Positions 7,176-14,171 of a DNA stretch of 17,348 nt are shown here, in pieces. The position numbers were made by a program, and so were the translations under genes. This DNA is from CAZVIJ01 sp964626735 (GTDB lineage Bacteria > Patescibacteriota > Dojkabacteria > JAOAGR01), in assembly GCA_964626735.1 (NCBI GenBank), contig CAZVIJ010000041.1, forward strand, positions 1 to 17,348, given 5' to 3'. The notes under the pieces are model-generated. The model searched no databases and was not told the DNA's origin. It was given only the letters and a program-made list of their open reading frames with translations. The stretch's first letter is position 1. Each line of letters begins with the position of its first letter.

Positions 7176-7600
7176 TTATAGGTAACCCTTTCAAGGACTT
7201 CACTTGGTTCGATCGGCGTAGTCTTTTCAAAACGGTCTGCTCTCGTTTCGCCGAAGACGACATCGAGGAAAACGGGAGGAGTATACGCTGGCGCGCTTTC
7301 GTTTGCTTGAATTAAAATCTCGGTATGCGCCAGTGGGTTTTTCAACTGGTCGGCAATCCGCCATCGCTGAATTCTGTTTGCGGTGGCTTGAGCTAAGAGA
7401 ACGATACCGATAAGACCTGACGTAAATAGAGCCCTATGGGGGGAATTGAAGTACGAATGGTCCTGGGAAAATATACTGTACATGCCGATATCCGATGATA
7501 AACCGATAAGGATGTTGAACCACATCATCCTGAAGGTAACCGTCTGATCGCTTAAAAGCTGCAATTCCGCCCGTGCTGCCGGAGACTTTACCGCTAACAT
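7172..7600 (-). CDS. Small hypothetical membrane protein
   Basis: I do not recognise this protein. From ATG 7600 it has 142 residues: a charged N-terminus, two hydrophobic stretches (about 24-44, and 58-74 with LFTSGLIGIVLLAQATANRI) and a soluble tail of about 65 residues with PAYTPPVFLDVVFGE. A longer reading from ATG 7636 (154 residues) is possible, but an extended -10 box (TGG then TATACT) at 7618-7610 would fall inside it, and with ATG 7600 that box gives a nearly leaderless transcript. It is divergent from the cobalamin adenosyltransferase gene and convergent with the DUF2130 gene, overlapping that stop codon. Confidence 0.65.
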   Translation of the reverse strand: MLAVKSPAARAELQLLSDQTVTFRMMWFNILIGLSSDIGMYSIFSQDHSYFNSPHRALFTSGLIGIVLLAQATANRIQRWRIADQLKNPLAHTEILIQANESAPAYTPPVFLDVVFGETRADRFEKTTPIEPSEVLERVTYN

Positions 7601-7609
7601 ATCCAAAAA

Positions 7610-7618
7610 AGTATACCA
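7610..7618 (-). promoter_or_regulatory. Extended -10 box for the small membrane protein gene
   Basis: The minus strand reads TGG then TATACT (7615-7610), nine bases before ATG 7600. It is the basis for preferring that start over ATG 7636. The -35 region is not recognisable. Confidence 0.5.
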
Positions 7619-7621
7619 TAG

Positions 7622-7630
7622 TGTTACTAT
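7622..7630 (+). promoter_or_regulatory. Possible extended -10 box for the cobalamin adenosyltransferase gene
   Basis: TGT then TACTAT (7625-7630), 17 bases before ATG 7648, predicting a leader of about eleven bases. It overlaps the divergent gene's promoter region, so the two promoters may compete. There is no room for a cobalamin riboswitch here. Confidence 0.4.
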
Positions 7631-7647
7631 CGCCATACCAATACGCT

Positions 7648-8211
7648 ATGAAAATCTATACAAAAACTGGCGATCAAGGAAAAACATCGCTATTCGACGG
7701 TTCGAGAGTAGGGAAGTCAACCAGGAGAATCGATCTTCTGGGGCATCTGGACGAGCTGAACTCCCACCTCGGACTCTTGAGAAGCCATCTGTCTCCGGTA
7801 CATCCTCAATCAGAATTTATACATGAAGTGCAATCGACGATTTTCGATATCGGGTCAGAAATCGCTAATCCCGGAGTGAAACGGGGAGAGTATCTCGATC
7901 TTTCGGATACGATCGCTCGGATTGAGTCCTCGATGGATGCAATGGATCAAAATCTCGACACGCTCCGCAATTTCATCTTGCCCGGCGGGACGAAAGAAGC
8001 AAGCTTGAGCCATATTTGCAGGACCGTGGCACGTCGATGTGAACGGATGTTTTTTAGGCTTTCCGAAGAAATAGAGCTTAACCCTTCTATCGGTATGCTG
8101 CTCAATCGCCTGTCTGATTATTTTTTCGTCCTGGCGCGCTATCTCAATGCCGAAAGCAAGGTGAATGATATTGTTTGGAACAAGAAGCCTGATGTTACGC
8201 CAGAAGTTTAG
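7648..8211 (+). CDS. ATP:cob(I)alamin adenosyltransferase, PduO type
   Basis: Transfers the 5'-deoxyadenosyl group from ATP to cob(I)alamin, making coenzyme B12. The 187-residue protein starts with the family's ATP-binding signature IYTKTGDQGKTSLFDG (residues 3-18). It then has RRIDLLGHLDELNSHLGLL (26-44), FILPGGTKEASLSHICRTVARRCER and LLNRLSDYFFVLARYLN, the conserved helical motifs. The start is ATG 7648; an upstream reading to 7573 adds 25 unrelated residues and overlaps the divergent gene. No other cobalamin gene is in the window, so it more likely serves a B12-dependent enzyme elsewhere using scavenged corrinoid (inference). Its last 17 bases overlap the end of the convergent Mur ligase gene. 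Confidence 0.93.
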   Translation: MKIYTKTGDQGKTSLFDGSRVGKSTRRIDLLGHLDELNSHLGLLRSHLSPVHPQSEFIHEVQSTIFDIGSEIANPGVKRGEYLDLSDTIARIESSMDAMDQNLDTLRNFILPGGTKEASLSHICRTVARRCERMFFRLSEEIELNPSIGMLLNRLSDYFFVLARYLNAESKVNDIVWNKKPDVTPEV

Positions 8212-9520
8212 CCCTGACTTCATCCCACTGGTTTCCCCGTCTGCACAGTTCATTCGCTTGGGCTTTATCGGCTAACAAACTTTCGACGACTGCTTCTAGC
8301 ATCAACGTATTCTGAGAGCCCTTGATGAGAATTGTATCTTCTTCATTAAGGAACGAATATTGTGAGTCGGCAATGAACTCGAGTGCCTCCTTAGTCGTAT
8401 CGAACGAGTATATTTCTTTATCGGGAGCGAGCGATTTGAACTCATCGTTGAAGAACTTCCTCATGAGCGGTCCAACGGTAATAACGATATCGGCGTTGGA
8501 AGAAGCAATGAGCGCGAGCTTTCGATGTTCTTTCTCTGATAGGATTCCGAGCTCCCGCATATCGCCCAGCACGGCGATAGCCCGTTTGGGAGCTATCGAT
8601 CGAAGGAGTTTGAGCGCCGATGCGGCCGGTAAGTACGAAGAGTTGTAACTTGAATCGATGAGATGGGTATGCTTTATGCCTTCGAAGAGCGAGCATCGGC
8701 TCGGCGGTAATGTATAAGCGTGCAATCCATTAATGACATTTTCGGCTTTGACATTAAAGTACTCTGCCACTGCGAGCATCATCTCTATGGTGGATCTATA
8801 TTCATCCAAAAGCACCAGGGTTAGATCTACCTGATACATTTTTCCTTGATACTCGAACTCTATGTGTGTGCCCTTAAGGGAATGTGAATATGTTGAAATT
8901 TTATTTCCCGATACCTCGCTGAATGGGATCCGTTTGTCGCCCGAAAAACGAGATATTTGCTTGACTACTTCAGGGTCATCGTTGTTATAGACGATTGCGT
9001 CCTTCGATGCCTCAAAGATATAGCCATTCTCGTATGCTATAAGTTCTTCAAATGACTTGCCGGTAGTTTTTTGCAAATCTTCAAAATTCGCGGCGTGAGT
9101 GTTATTAGAATTAATTAATATTCCGACGTTTGGTCTGATAAATGATGTTAAAAACTTGAGGTCGTCTGGCTTATCGACCCCAAGCTCGAAAATGAGCATA
9201 TCGTGATCAAACGGTTTGTACAGACCCGCTAGCCCTTTTATGCAGTACTTGAACCAATCGATTGTTCTATATTTGTCTGGTTTGATTCCTAGTATTGTGA
9301 AGGGTATGCCGGACTCCGAGTTCAATCCTTTCCCGTCCCGGTTGGACGTATAAACTTTGTGCTCGTGCTTCAATACTTGTTCGAGTAGTGATACCGCTGA
9401 TGACTTACCGTAACAACCACCGAGTGCAATAATTGAACCGTTGAATGATCGGTTTAGTTTTCTACGGGATAAGAATCTGAGATATGAAATAACTAATTTC
9501 TTGAAGAGAGCTTTTTCCAT
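8195..9520 (-). CDS. MurF-like Mur ligase family protein with atypical P-loop
   Basis: Mur ligases join amino acids or peptides to UDP-linked muramic acid, or related acceptors, using ATP. The 441-residue protein follows MurF order: ATP-binding loop at about 34-41, an EL motif (E112 in IFELGVDKPDDL), PNVGILINSNNTHAANFED around 130-147 (the usual TNIG..H region), NNDDPEV, then the C-terminal domain with LIDSSYNSSYLPAASALKLL (usually DDSYNANP), AVLGDMRELG (316-325) and IKGSQNTLMLE (399-409). The P-loop is GGCYGKSS instead of the usual GTNGKTT, and the N-terminal UDP-binding domain looks short. It may therefore be a divergent MurF or a ligase for a different substrate; I leave the symbol blank. 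The start ATG 9520 lies six bases after a TATAAT box. It is convergent with the adenosyltransferase gene. Confidence 0.85.
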   Translation of the reverse strand: MEKALFKKLVISYLRFLSRRKLNRSFNGSIIALGGCYGKSSAVSLLEQVLKHEHKVYTSNRDGKGLNSESGIPFTILGIKPDKYRTIDWFKYCIKGLAGLYKPFDHDMLIFELGVDKPDDLKFLTSFIRPNVGILINSNNTHAANFEDLQKTTGKSFEELIAYENGYIFEASKDAIVYNNDDPEVVKQISRFSGDKRIPFSEVSGNKISTYSHSLKGTHIEFEYQGKMYQVDLTLVLLDEYRSTIEMMLAVAEYFNVKAENVINGLHAYTLPPSRCSLFEGIKHTHLIDSSYNSSYLPAASALKLLRSIAPKRAIAVLGDMRELGILSEKEHRKLALIASSNADIVITVGPLMRKFFNDEFKSLAPDKEIYSFDTTKEALEFIADSQYSFLNEEDTILIKGSQNTLMLEAVVESLLADKAQANELCRRGNQWDEVRAKLLA

Positions 9521-9526
9521 TGGACT

Positions 9527-9555
9527 ATTATATGTATTTAAGGATTCTTTGTCTT
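9527..9555 (-). promoter_or_regulatory. Promoter of the Mur ligase gene, leaderless
   Basis: On the minus strand: AAGACA (9555-9550), a 17-base spacer, TATAAT (9532-9527), then six bases to the ATG at 9520. The predicted transcription start coincides with the start codon. It also separates the Mur ligase gene from the upstream methyltransferase, which ends at 9606. Confidence 0.7.
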
Positions 9556-9605
9556 AATGGAATTGAACGATGGCACTCAATGCATGCGGGTGCTACGTTA
9601 GAAAA

Positions 9606-10142
9606 CTACTTTATTTCGTAGACTTTCACCGAATCCCCAATTTGGTTTATCGGCTCGATATCGGGTATAGAAAATGAGTGCGAGATAACGAGGCTTACGG
9701 GTTTCATCTCGGTATGAATTTTATCCTTTAACTTTGTCATGGTTTTGGGGAGCAGGTACACGATGAGCTTGTTGCATTTCGATAGGTCCGCTCTCCATAG
9801 CGATTCATGAATAAACGTCGCATTCTCGAGATGGAAAAGCCTCGCTTTTATGCGGGAGTAGTACACGAGCAAGGGATTTATTTCAAAGCCGACCGCATGT
9901 TTAACACCTTTTCGCGCAGCCTCGATAACGAGCCTGCCGTCACCCGAACCGAGATCGTACACCACGTCGTTTGAGGTAAGCTGCGCTACCTCGATAAGCT
10001 GTTTGGTCACTTTTCTGGAAGTAGGTACGAAAGGAGCAGCCAAAAACATATTGATCATTGAAAAGAAGAAAAACGTAAGACTAATGCAGAGAATTATCAA
10101 CAGGACCGATATCTTCAGAATTTGTAGTACCTCATTGATCAT
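9606..10142 (-). CDS. Membrane-anchored class I SAM-dependent methyltransferase, FAM173/aKMT-like
   Basis: The 178-residue protein has one N-terminal hydrophobic helix (about 9-36) and then a compact Rossmann methyltransferase: APFVPTSRKVTKQLIEVA, motif I VYDLGSGDGRLVIEAA (61-76), acidic residue E87 in VGFEINP, and a catalytic-side motif ESLWRADLSKCNKLIVYLLP (113-132). This arrangement, a PFVPTS lead-in with a W.aDL segment and a VYLLP strand, resembles the FAM173 lysine methyltransferases and their small prokaryotic relatives such as archaeal aKMT. Protein lysine methylation is therefore the best guess, not shown. The start ATG 10142 overlaps the end of the upstream membrane-protein gene by 11 bases, so they form an operon. 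Confidence 0.8.
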   Translation of the reverse strand: MINEVLQILKISVLLIILCISLTFFFFSMINMFLAAPFVPTSRKVTKQLIEVAQLTSNDVVYDLGSGDGRLVIEAARKGVKHAVGFEINPLLVYYSRIKARLFHLENATFIHESLWRADLSKCNKLIVYLLPKTMTKLKDKIHTEMKPVSLVISHSFSIPDIEPINQIGDSVKVYEIK

Positions 10143-10764
10143 GGCGTATTATAGACGGATCCTGTTTTTCAGACCATTTCCATATATCTAGATTGAGGGC
10201 GAATTTCCTGGTTTCAAATAATTGTATCCAATCTATGAAAATAAAGAGGAATAAACAAAGCATACCCAAAGCCGCCGTGGCGATTGTTCTCTGGTTGATA
10301 TGACCAACGCTAATAAGATTAATATCGTCGACGACAGTTTGCGCCGACATCGCTAAAACGTAATAGCTGATGAGCCGACCGAAAAAGAAACCGGTCAGTA
10401 CGTAGAGTACTCGAATGCGAGCGATTCCTGCAGCAACGAAGAGCGCCGTGGTGGAAAGCGGAGTGAGCGAGTAGAGAAATGTAATGAGTGTGTTGGCTAT
10501 GGGCGAGTGCCCAAGCTTATTTCCCAGGTACCGGAGATTTTGCTCCTGCCGTTCGTTGAAAAGCTGTTCAGAAAACCAATGGATGTATTGACTGAGGATG
10601 AATCTTCCCAAAGTCGCTCCGATTACGCCAATTACCACGACATACGGCAACACGAGGCCAAACTTAATCAGCGCAAAAACGAGAACAGACCAGGTAGGGG
10701 GAGCGAATGCGGGCAACAGATTCACGAGTACTACTACTAGCAGGAGGATTACGTAAACGGTCAC
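10132..10764 (-). CDS. Polytopic membrane protein, possibly DedA/VTT-like
   Basis: The 210-residue protein has about five hydrophobic segments (2-19, 25-58 as one or two passes, 91-113, 117-140, 160-180). The segment LLPAFAPPTWSVLVF followed by PYVVVIGVIGATLGRFILSQY, and the later SPIANTLITFLYSLTPLSTTALFVAAGIARI, resemble DedA/VTT-type proteins (re-entrant Gly/Pro-rich helices and an S.TP.PS-like region), so a lipid or small-molecule transport role is possible. This assignment is tentative. The start is GTG 10764, since there is no ATG in frame upstream; a TATCAT box lies five bases before it. It is the first gene of an operon with the methyltransferase and is divergent from the phosphohexomutase gene. 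Confidence 0.65.
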   Translation of the reverse strand: MTVYVILLLVVVLVNLLPAFAPPTWSVLVFALIKFGLVLPYVVVIGVIGATLGRFILSQYIHWFSEQLFNERQEQNLRYLGNKLGHSPIANTLITFLYSLTPLSTTALFVAAGIARIRVLYVLTGFFFGRLISYYVLAMSAQTVVDDINLISVGHINQRTIATAALGMLCLFLFIFIDWIQLFETRKFALNLDIWKWSEKQDPSIIRHDQ

Positions 10765-10769
10765 ATGAA

Positions 10770-10775
10770 ATGATA
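10770..10775 (-). promoter_or_regulatory. Possible -10 box for the VTT-like gene
   Basis: The minus strand reads TATCAT, five bases before the GTG start at 10764. The spacing matches the leaderless pattern seen at other genes here, but the hexamer has one mismatch and no -35 box is evident. Confidence 0.35.
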
Positions 10776-10809
10776 GACATTCTGCGAGAGATTAGAAAGC
10801 GCCATATGC

Positions 10810-10837
10810 TTTACCGCAAAAGTTTTTTAAGTATAAT
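10810..10837 (+). promoter_or_regulatory. Promoter of the phosphohexomutase gene, leaderless
   Basis: TTTACC (10810-10815), a 16-base spacer with a T-run, and a perfect TATAAT (10832-10837). Six bases then lead to the ATG at 10844, so the predicted transcription start is the A of the start codon. This is the clearest example of the pattern in the window. Confidence 0.8.
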
Positions 10838-10843
10838 CGCCTA

Positions 10844-12202
10844 ATGTCACAAATAAACCCATCTATTTATCGGGCGTACGACATTCGCGGTATCTACCCG
10901 GTAGATATCAATGAAGAAGTCGTCTATAAAACAATTCAGGCATACGTTAAGTTTGTTGCTCCCAAGTCGGTCGTACTCGGAAGAGACGTTAGGACCTCGG
11001 GAGAAGTGTTAGTTAAGGCAGCTCGCCAAGCATTCGTTGACGCCGGGGTAGATGTTGTAGATATCGGCGTTTGCTCAACCGACATGATGTACTTCGCGGT
11101 CGCGAACTACGGATATGATGGAGGTGTCACCATTACGGCATCGCATAACCCGAGAGAATATAACGGCATGAAGCTCGTTCGCCAAAAAGGAATTCCTATC
11201 TCGGGCGATTCGGGGATTATGGATATAAAGGAAATCGCGCTTTCGGGGTTCGAGGTGAAATCCGAAAAACCTGGAACGGTACGAGAGCAGAGTATTCTCG
11301 ATGATTATTGCATGAAGGTATTGTCGTTCCTGAAACGACCGATCACCAAGAACTATAAAATCGTTGCGGCAGCTAACTTCGGTATGGCGGGCATAGTTCT
11401 TCGCAGAATGATCGAACTGGGCAACCTTCCGCTCGAGGTTACCGAAATCGACTGCGAGCCGAACGGCGAGTTCCCAAAAGGACGTCCGGACCCGCTCATT
11501 CCCGAGAGACGGGTTGAAACTATCGAGACTATCAAGAGGATTGGCGCTGACTTCGGTGTCGCATGGGATGCCGATGCAGACCGCACGTTTTTTTATGACG
11601 AAAGCGGTACAGCAATCGAGGGATATTACTTGACGACCATCATGTCGAAGTACTTCCTCGATATCGATCCGAAGAATGTGATTATTGCAGATAACAGGCT
11701 GGTTATGGCAATCCAGCAAGTCGTCGATGAACACGGAGCGCGCTTGGTACTCAATAAGGCTGGTCACTCCTTTATTAAAGAAACGATGCGTAAGGAAGAC
11801 GCCGTTTTTGCAGGAGAGACGAGCGGGCACTTCTATTTTCGCGACTACTTTTACACCGATTGCGGTATGGTCCCGCTTATGATCATGCTTCAATTAATGG
11901 AAGACCATGACAAGTTCAGCGATATTTTCGCCTACTATACGAGTCATTATTTTATTTCTGGAGAAATCAATTCTGAAGTCAAGGATCCTGCAAACGTTAT
12001 GCAGGCGATAAAGGAGAAGTACTTGGCGCTCGGAGGCGAGTTCGATCCGACCGACGGGGTCGGTATGGAAATGGGGAATTGGAGGTTTAACCTTCGGCCC
12101 TCGAATAACGAACCGCTGATTCGGCTTAATGTCGAATCTACCGATCAAGCTTTGCTGAAAGAAAAAACACAGGAACTCCTGACGGAGATCAATAGTAATT
12201 AA
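10844..12202 (+). CDS. Phosphomannomutase/phosphoglucomutase
   Basis: Interconverts hexose 6- and 1-phosphates (mannose and/or glucose), supplying nucleotide sugars for surface glycans. The 452-residue protein has the alpha-D-phosphohexomutase layout: RAYDIRGIYP at the N-terminus, GRDVRTSGE, the active-site serine in TITASHNPREYNGMK (serine that carries the phosphate), the metal-binding loop DADADRTFFYDESG, the sugar-binding GETSGHF motif, and the C-terminal phosphate-binding RPSNNEPLIRLNVES. All catalytic elements are present. The family covers both substrates, so I do not assign manB or pgm. Start and promoter spacing indicate a leaderless transcript. It is divergent from the VTT-like gene, and a strong inverted repeat lies 28-52 bases after its stop. 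Confidence 0.95.
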   Translation: MSQINPSIYRAYDIRGIYPVDINEEVVYKTIQAYVKFVAPKSVVLGRDVRTSGEVLVKAARQAFVDAGVDVVDIGVCSTDMMYFAVANYGYDGGVTITASHNPREYNGMKLVRQKGIPISGDSGIMDIKEIALSGFEVKSEKPGTVREQSILDDYCMKVLSFLKRPITKNYKIVAAANFGMAGIVLRRMIELGNLPLEVTEIDCEPNGEFPKGRPDPLIPERRVETIETIKRIGADFGVAWDADADRTFFYDESGTAIEGYYLTTIMSKYFLDIDPKNVIIADNRLVMAIQQVVDEHGARLVLNKAGHSFIKETMRKEDAVFAGETSGHFYFRDYFYTDCGMVPLMIMLQLMEDHDKFSDIFAYYTSHYFISGEINSEVKDPANVMQAIKEKYLALGGEFDPTDGVGMEMGNWRFNLRPSNNEPLIRLNVESTDQALLKEKTQELLTEINSN

Positions 12203-12229
12203 CCTGTTTATACTCAATTGGTACAACTC

Positions 12230-12254
12230 GACTGTGGTATAATTTACCACAGTC
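12230..12254 (+). promoter_or_regulatory. Perfect 10-bp inverted repeat holding an extended -10 box (operator and/or terminator)
   Basis: GACTGTGGTA, five bases (TAATT) and TACCACAGTC form a perfect 10-bp inverted repeat. An extended -10 sequence (TGG then TATAAT at 12238-12243) lies across its centre, predicting a transcription start near 12250, within the right arm, 15 bases before the phosphatase ATG. The repeat is followed by TATTTATTTT, so as RNA it could also terminate the phosphohexomutase transcript. No good -35 box is present, which suits a promoter depending on the extended -10 or on a regulator. Confidence 0.65.
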
Positions 12255-12264
12255 TATTTATTTT

Positions 12265-13350
12265 ATGGCTTCAGATGGCGTGATAATCGCACCCCAGTAC
12301 GTACTCAACTGCGGCGAGGGAAAGCCCCAAGGTTCCATTAGGGTATCGAATTTCGTGCTTGCCGGTTTAGGCAGAAGCGATAAGTTGTCACTCGGCACGG
12401 GGGCTGTCGTTACAGAACACGCATATGATTACGGTGTCGTCGCCGGTCAGGACCGCGCCCACTTAACGGTGGTCCAAGGAAGCAGTACGTTCTTAGCTGC
12501 ATTCGCCATAGCTGATGGAATGACGAATCGGAAAATCGCGCTTGATGCCTCACGGGATGCAGCTGACTATGCTGCCAGACGCGCAATCGCTGAGCTTCAC
12601 CTGAAAATGGTATCGGGCTTCGATCCGGCAGCAATTGTTAGCACTTCAATAGAAACTTTCTCAAAATACCACCAAGAAATCGTGACTAGGTTTCCTGGAG
12701 GCGGGACAACATTGATGGCTGGTTTATTAAGTACAGAAGGGCCAAATGACTTGCACGCCAGGATGGCATATTGCGGAGACGGCAAGTTTGGGGCAATTGC
12801 GAACCATGGCGGGACGACAAAAGTTATCCAAGGTATCGAGCCGGCAGATGTGATAGATCGAACAATTAGGACCCAGGGAATTACCATTCCCGAAGACGTG
12901 CGGTATAAGGAGCTTGCTGGAGCGAAAATCACGAACTTGGAACGCTATACTGCAGCGCAGTGGAAGGTTATCCGTGAAGTTTTCGAGCAATCGTACATGG
13001 CAGATAGACACAGCATGCCGGTTGAAACGGTTAGGCAAGGCCTAGAAGAAATGCGGAAAATCGAGCACTTCCTCGGCAAGAGCGATAAGAAGCAAGGAAG
13101 CGCCCTTGTGAAAGAACGTAGTTTTGATCTATCTGCTTTACTGCACGATGGCTATTCCGATATCGTCGTATACGCCGGTACCGATGCATTAGAGATCCCC
13201 GTTGTCGTCGAAACCATGAAAGCTGCCCATATTCAGTATAAAGGTGTTCCTAGCCTGATCGCCCAAGCTGTGCTCGATACCCTCAAGGTTCTCGGAGTTG
13301 AGGGAGACGACGCGGCGTTCTTTATGGCAAATATTGTCCAGCTGAAGTAA
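12265..13350 (+). CDS. PP2C-like protein phosphatase
   Basis: PP2C enzymes are metal-dependent Ser/Thr protein phosphatases. The 361-residue protein has the order of PP2C motifs: D63 in VAGQDRAHLTVV, D84 in AFAIADGMTNRKIALDAS (usually DGMGG), GGGTTLMAGLL at 145-155, MAYCGDGKFGAI at 168-178, D307 in VVYAGTDALE (usually SDGL), and GDDAAFFMANIV near the C-terminus (D348/D349). The four metal-related aspartates are kept, but the glycines after two of them are changed, so it is divergent. About 55 residues precede the domain, and a region of about 100 residues between the GDG and TDAL motifs is not typical of the minimal domain. No matching kinase is in the window. It is preceded by a palindromic promoter and followed by tRNA-Trp. 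Confidence 0.75.
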   Translation: MASDGVIIAPQYVLNCGEGKPQGSIRVSNFVLAGLGRSDKLSLGTGAVVTEHAYDYGVVAGQDRAHLTVVQGSSTFLAAFAIADGMTNRKIALDASRDAADYAARRAIAELHLKMVSGFDPAAIVSTSIETFSKYHQEIVTRFPGGGTTLMAGLLSTEGPNDLHARMAYCGDGKFGAIANHGGTTKVIQGIEPADVIDRTIRTQGITIPEDVRYKELAGAKITNLERYTAAQWKVIREVFEQSYMADRHSMPVETVRQGLEEMRKIEHFLGKSDKKQGSALVKERSFDLSALLHDGYSDIVVYAGTDALEIPVVVETMKAAHIQYKGVPSLIAQAVLDTLKVLGVEGDDAAFFMANIVQLK

Positions 13351-13351
13351 T

Positions 13352-13381
13352 TTGTGTTTTACCGGTATATTCCTGTAAAAT
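13352..13381 (+). promoter_or_regulatory. Promoter for tRNA-Trp
   Basis: TTGTGT (13352-13357), 18 bases, then TAAAAT (13376-13381), 14 bases before the tRNA 5' end. It begins two bases after the phosphatase stop codon. Confidence 0.5.
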
Positions 13382-13395
13382 AGCTCGCAATATTT

Positions 13396-13469
13396 GCGGG
13401 TGTCGTTCAATGGTAGGACTGCGGTCTCCAAAACCGCCAATAGGGGTTCGAGTCCCTTCGCCCGTGCCA
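13396..13469 (+). tRNA. tRNA-Trp (anticodon CCA)
   Basis: The sequence folds as a 74-base tRNA: acceptor stem GCGGGTG pairing with CGCCCGT, anticodon stem GCGGT/ACCGC with seven-base loop CTCCAAA giving anticodon CCA, T stem AGGGG/CCCTT with loop TTCGAGT, discriminator G and an encoded CCA end. It reads UGG as Trp. It ends seven bases before the recX stop on the other strand, with no terminator between. Confidence 0.95.
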
Positions 13470-13476
13470 ATAGTGA

Positions 13477-14109
13477 CTATAGAATTTCGCCCAAAACCTC
13501 ATTGGTCTCCTTATACGTGAAGCCTTTGGACAATGAGAACTTTATCAGTTTTTGCCTAAGCTCGTACTTATTATCGGTTTTAAGTTTTATAGATTCCTTT
13601 TTACGTTCAAGAAGGGTACGAAGATTCTTTTCAACAGTCGATTCGCGAATCTGACTGAGTCCTTCAACGATGAATTGACGATTGAAGCCTTTTCCCATCA
13701 ATTGAGATGTTATGTATCGCCTGCTTTTCTTACGGGAAAGATAGTTAGAAATCCAATTTTGAACGATGGATTTTTCGTCGTATAGTAAAGATGTTTGCAG
13801 CTTGCCTAGTATTTCAAGGAAAGATCCATGATCGATCTGAGTTTTATAGCGCTTTTGTGCATAGATATTGATTTTGCGTTCTAGCTCTCGGGGGGAATAA
13901 CGGTTCCTTGAGGCATACTCGGTTACTTTATATTCCAGTATGCTTTTTTGTGCCCGTATCTTCAGGTCTTCCATCTCATCGAATTCGACATGTTTTCCGA
14001 CATAGATCGTGTTTTTGACAATGAAATTCTGCGTACAGCTGAAAGCGTACGAGCCATCTACCGAAACCTGGACTCGATTATTTTTTAGCAGCAGCTCGGT
14101 AATTTCCAT
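13477..14109 (-). CDS. recX: Regulatory protein RecX
   Basis: RecX binds RecA filaments and modulates strand exchange. The 210-residue protein has the RecX architecture: an N-terminal strand region (VQVSVDGSYAFS), then helical repeats with EYASRNRYSPRELERKI, LLYDEKSIVQNWISNYL, SRRYITSQLMGKGFNRQFI and a C-terminal LRQKLIKFSLSKGFTYKETNEVL repeat. Length is normal for RecX. The start ATG 14109 lies six bases after a TACAAT box, again a leaderless arrangement. recA is not in the window. It is divergent from the unrecognised gene at 14172 and convergent with tRNA-Trp. Confidence 0.9.
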   Translation of the reverse strand: MEITELLLKNNRVQVSVDGSYAFSCTQNFIVKNTIYVGKHVEFDEMEDLKIRAQKSILEYKVTEYASRNRYSPRELERKINIYAQKRYKTQIDHGSFLEILGKLQTSLLYDEKSIVQNWISNYLSRKKSRRYITSQLMGKGFNRQFIVEGLSQIRESTVEKNLRTLLERKKESIKLKTDNKYELRQKLIKFSLSKGFTYKETNEVLGEIL

Positions 14110-14115
14110 GTTGAG

Positions 14116-14121
14116 ATTGTA
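14116..14121 (-). promoter_or_regulatory. -10 box of recX, leaderless
   Basis: The minus strand reads TACAAT, six bases before the recX ATG at 14109. A TTATAG at 14144-14139 with a 17-base spacer may be the -35 box. The hexamer overlaps the -35 box of the divergent promoter. Confidence 0.6.
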
Positions 14122-14145
14122 TCTTAAATCGATGATACCTATAAT
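14117..14145 (+). promoter_or_regulatory. Promoter of the unrecognised gene at 14172
   Basis: TTGTAT (14117-14122), exactly 17 bases, and TATAAT (14140-14145). Predicted transcription start near 14152, a leader of about 20 bases. Its -35 box is the complement of the recX -10 region, so both promoters cannot be occupied at once. Confidence 0.65.
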
Positions 14146-14171
14146 TCTGTGTCATCAAGTAACTATTAATC

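Noticed and set aside
7573..7647. Upstream start for the cobalamin adenosyltransferase
   Set aside because: The extra 25 residues do not resemble the family N-terminus, and they overlap the divergent gene; ATG 7648 opens directly on the conserved IYTKTGDQGKT motif.
7600..7660. Cobalamin riboswitch upstream of the adenosyltransferase
   Set aside because: Only about 47 bases separate the divergent starts, too few for the aptamer, and no B12-box-like sequence is seen.
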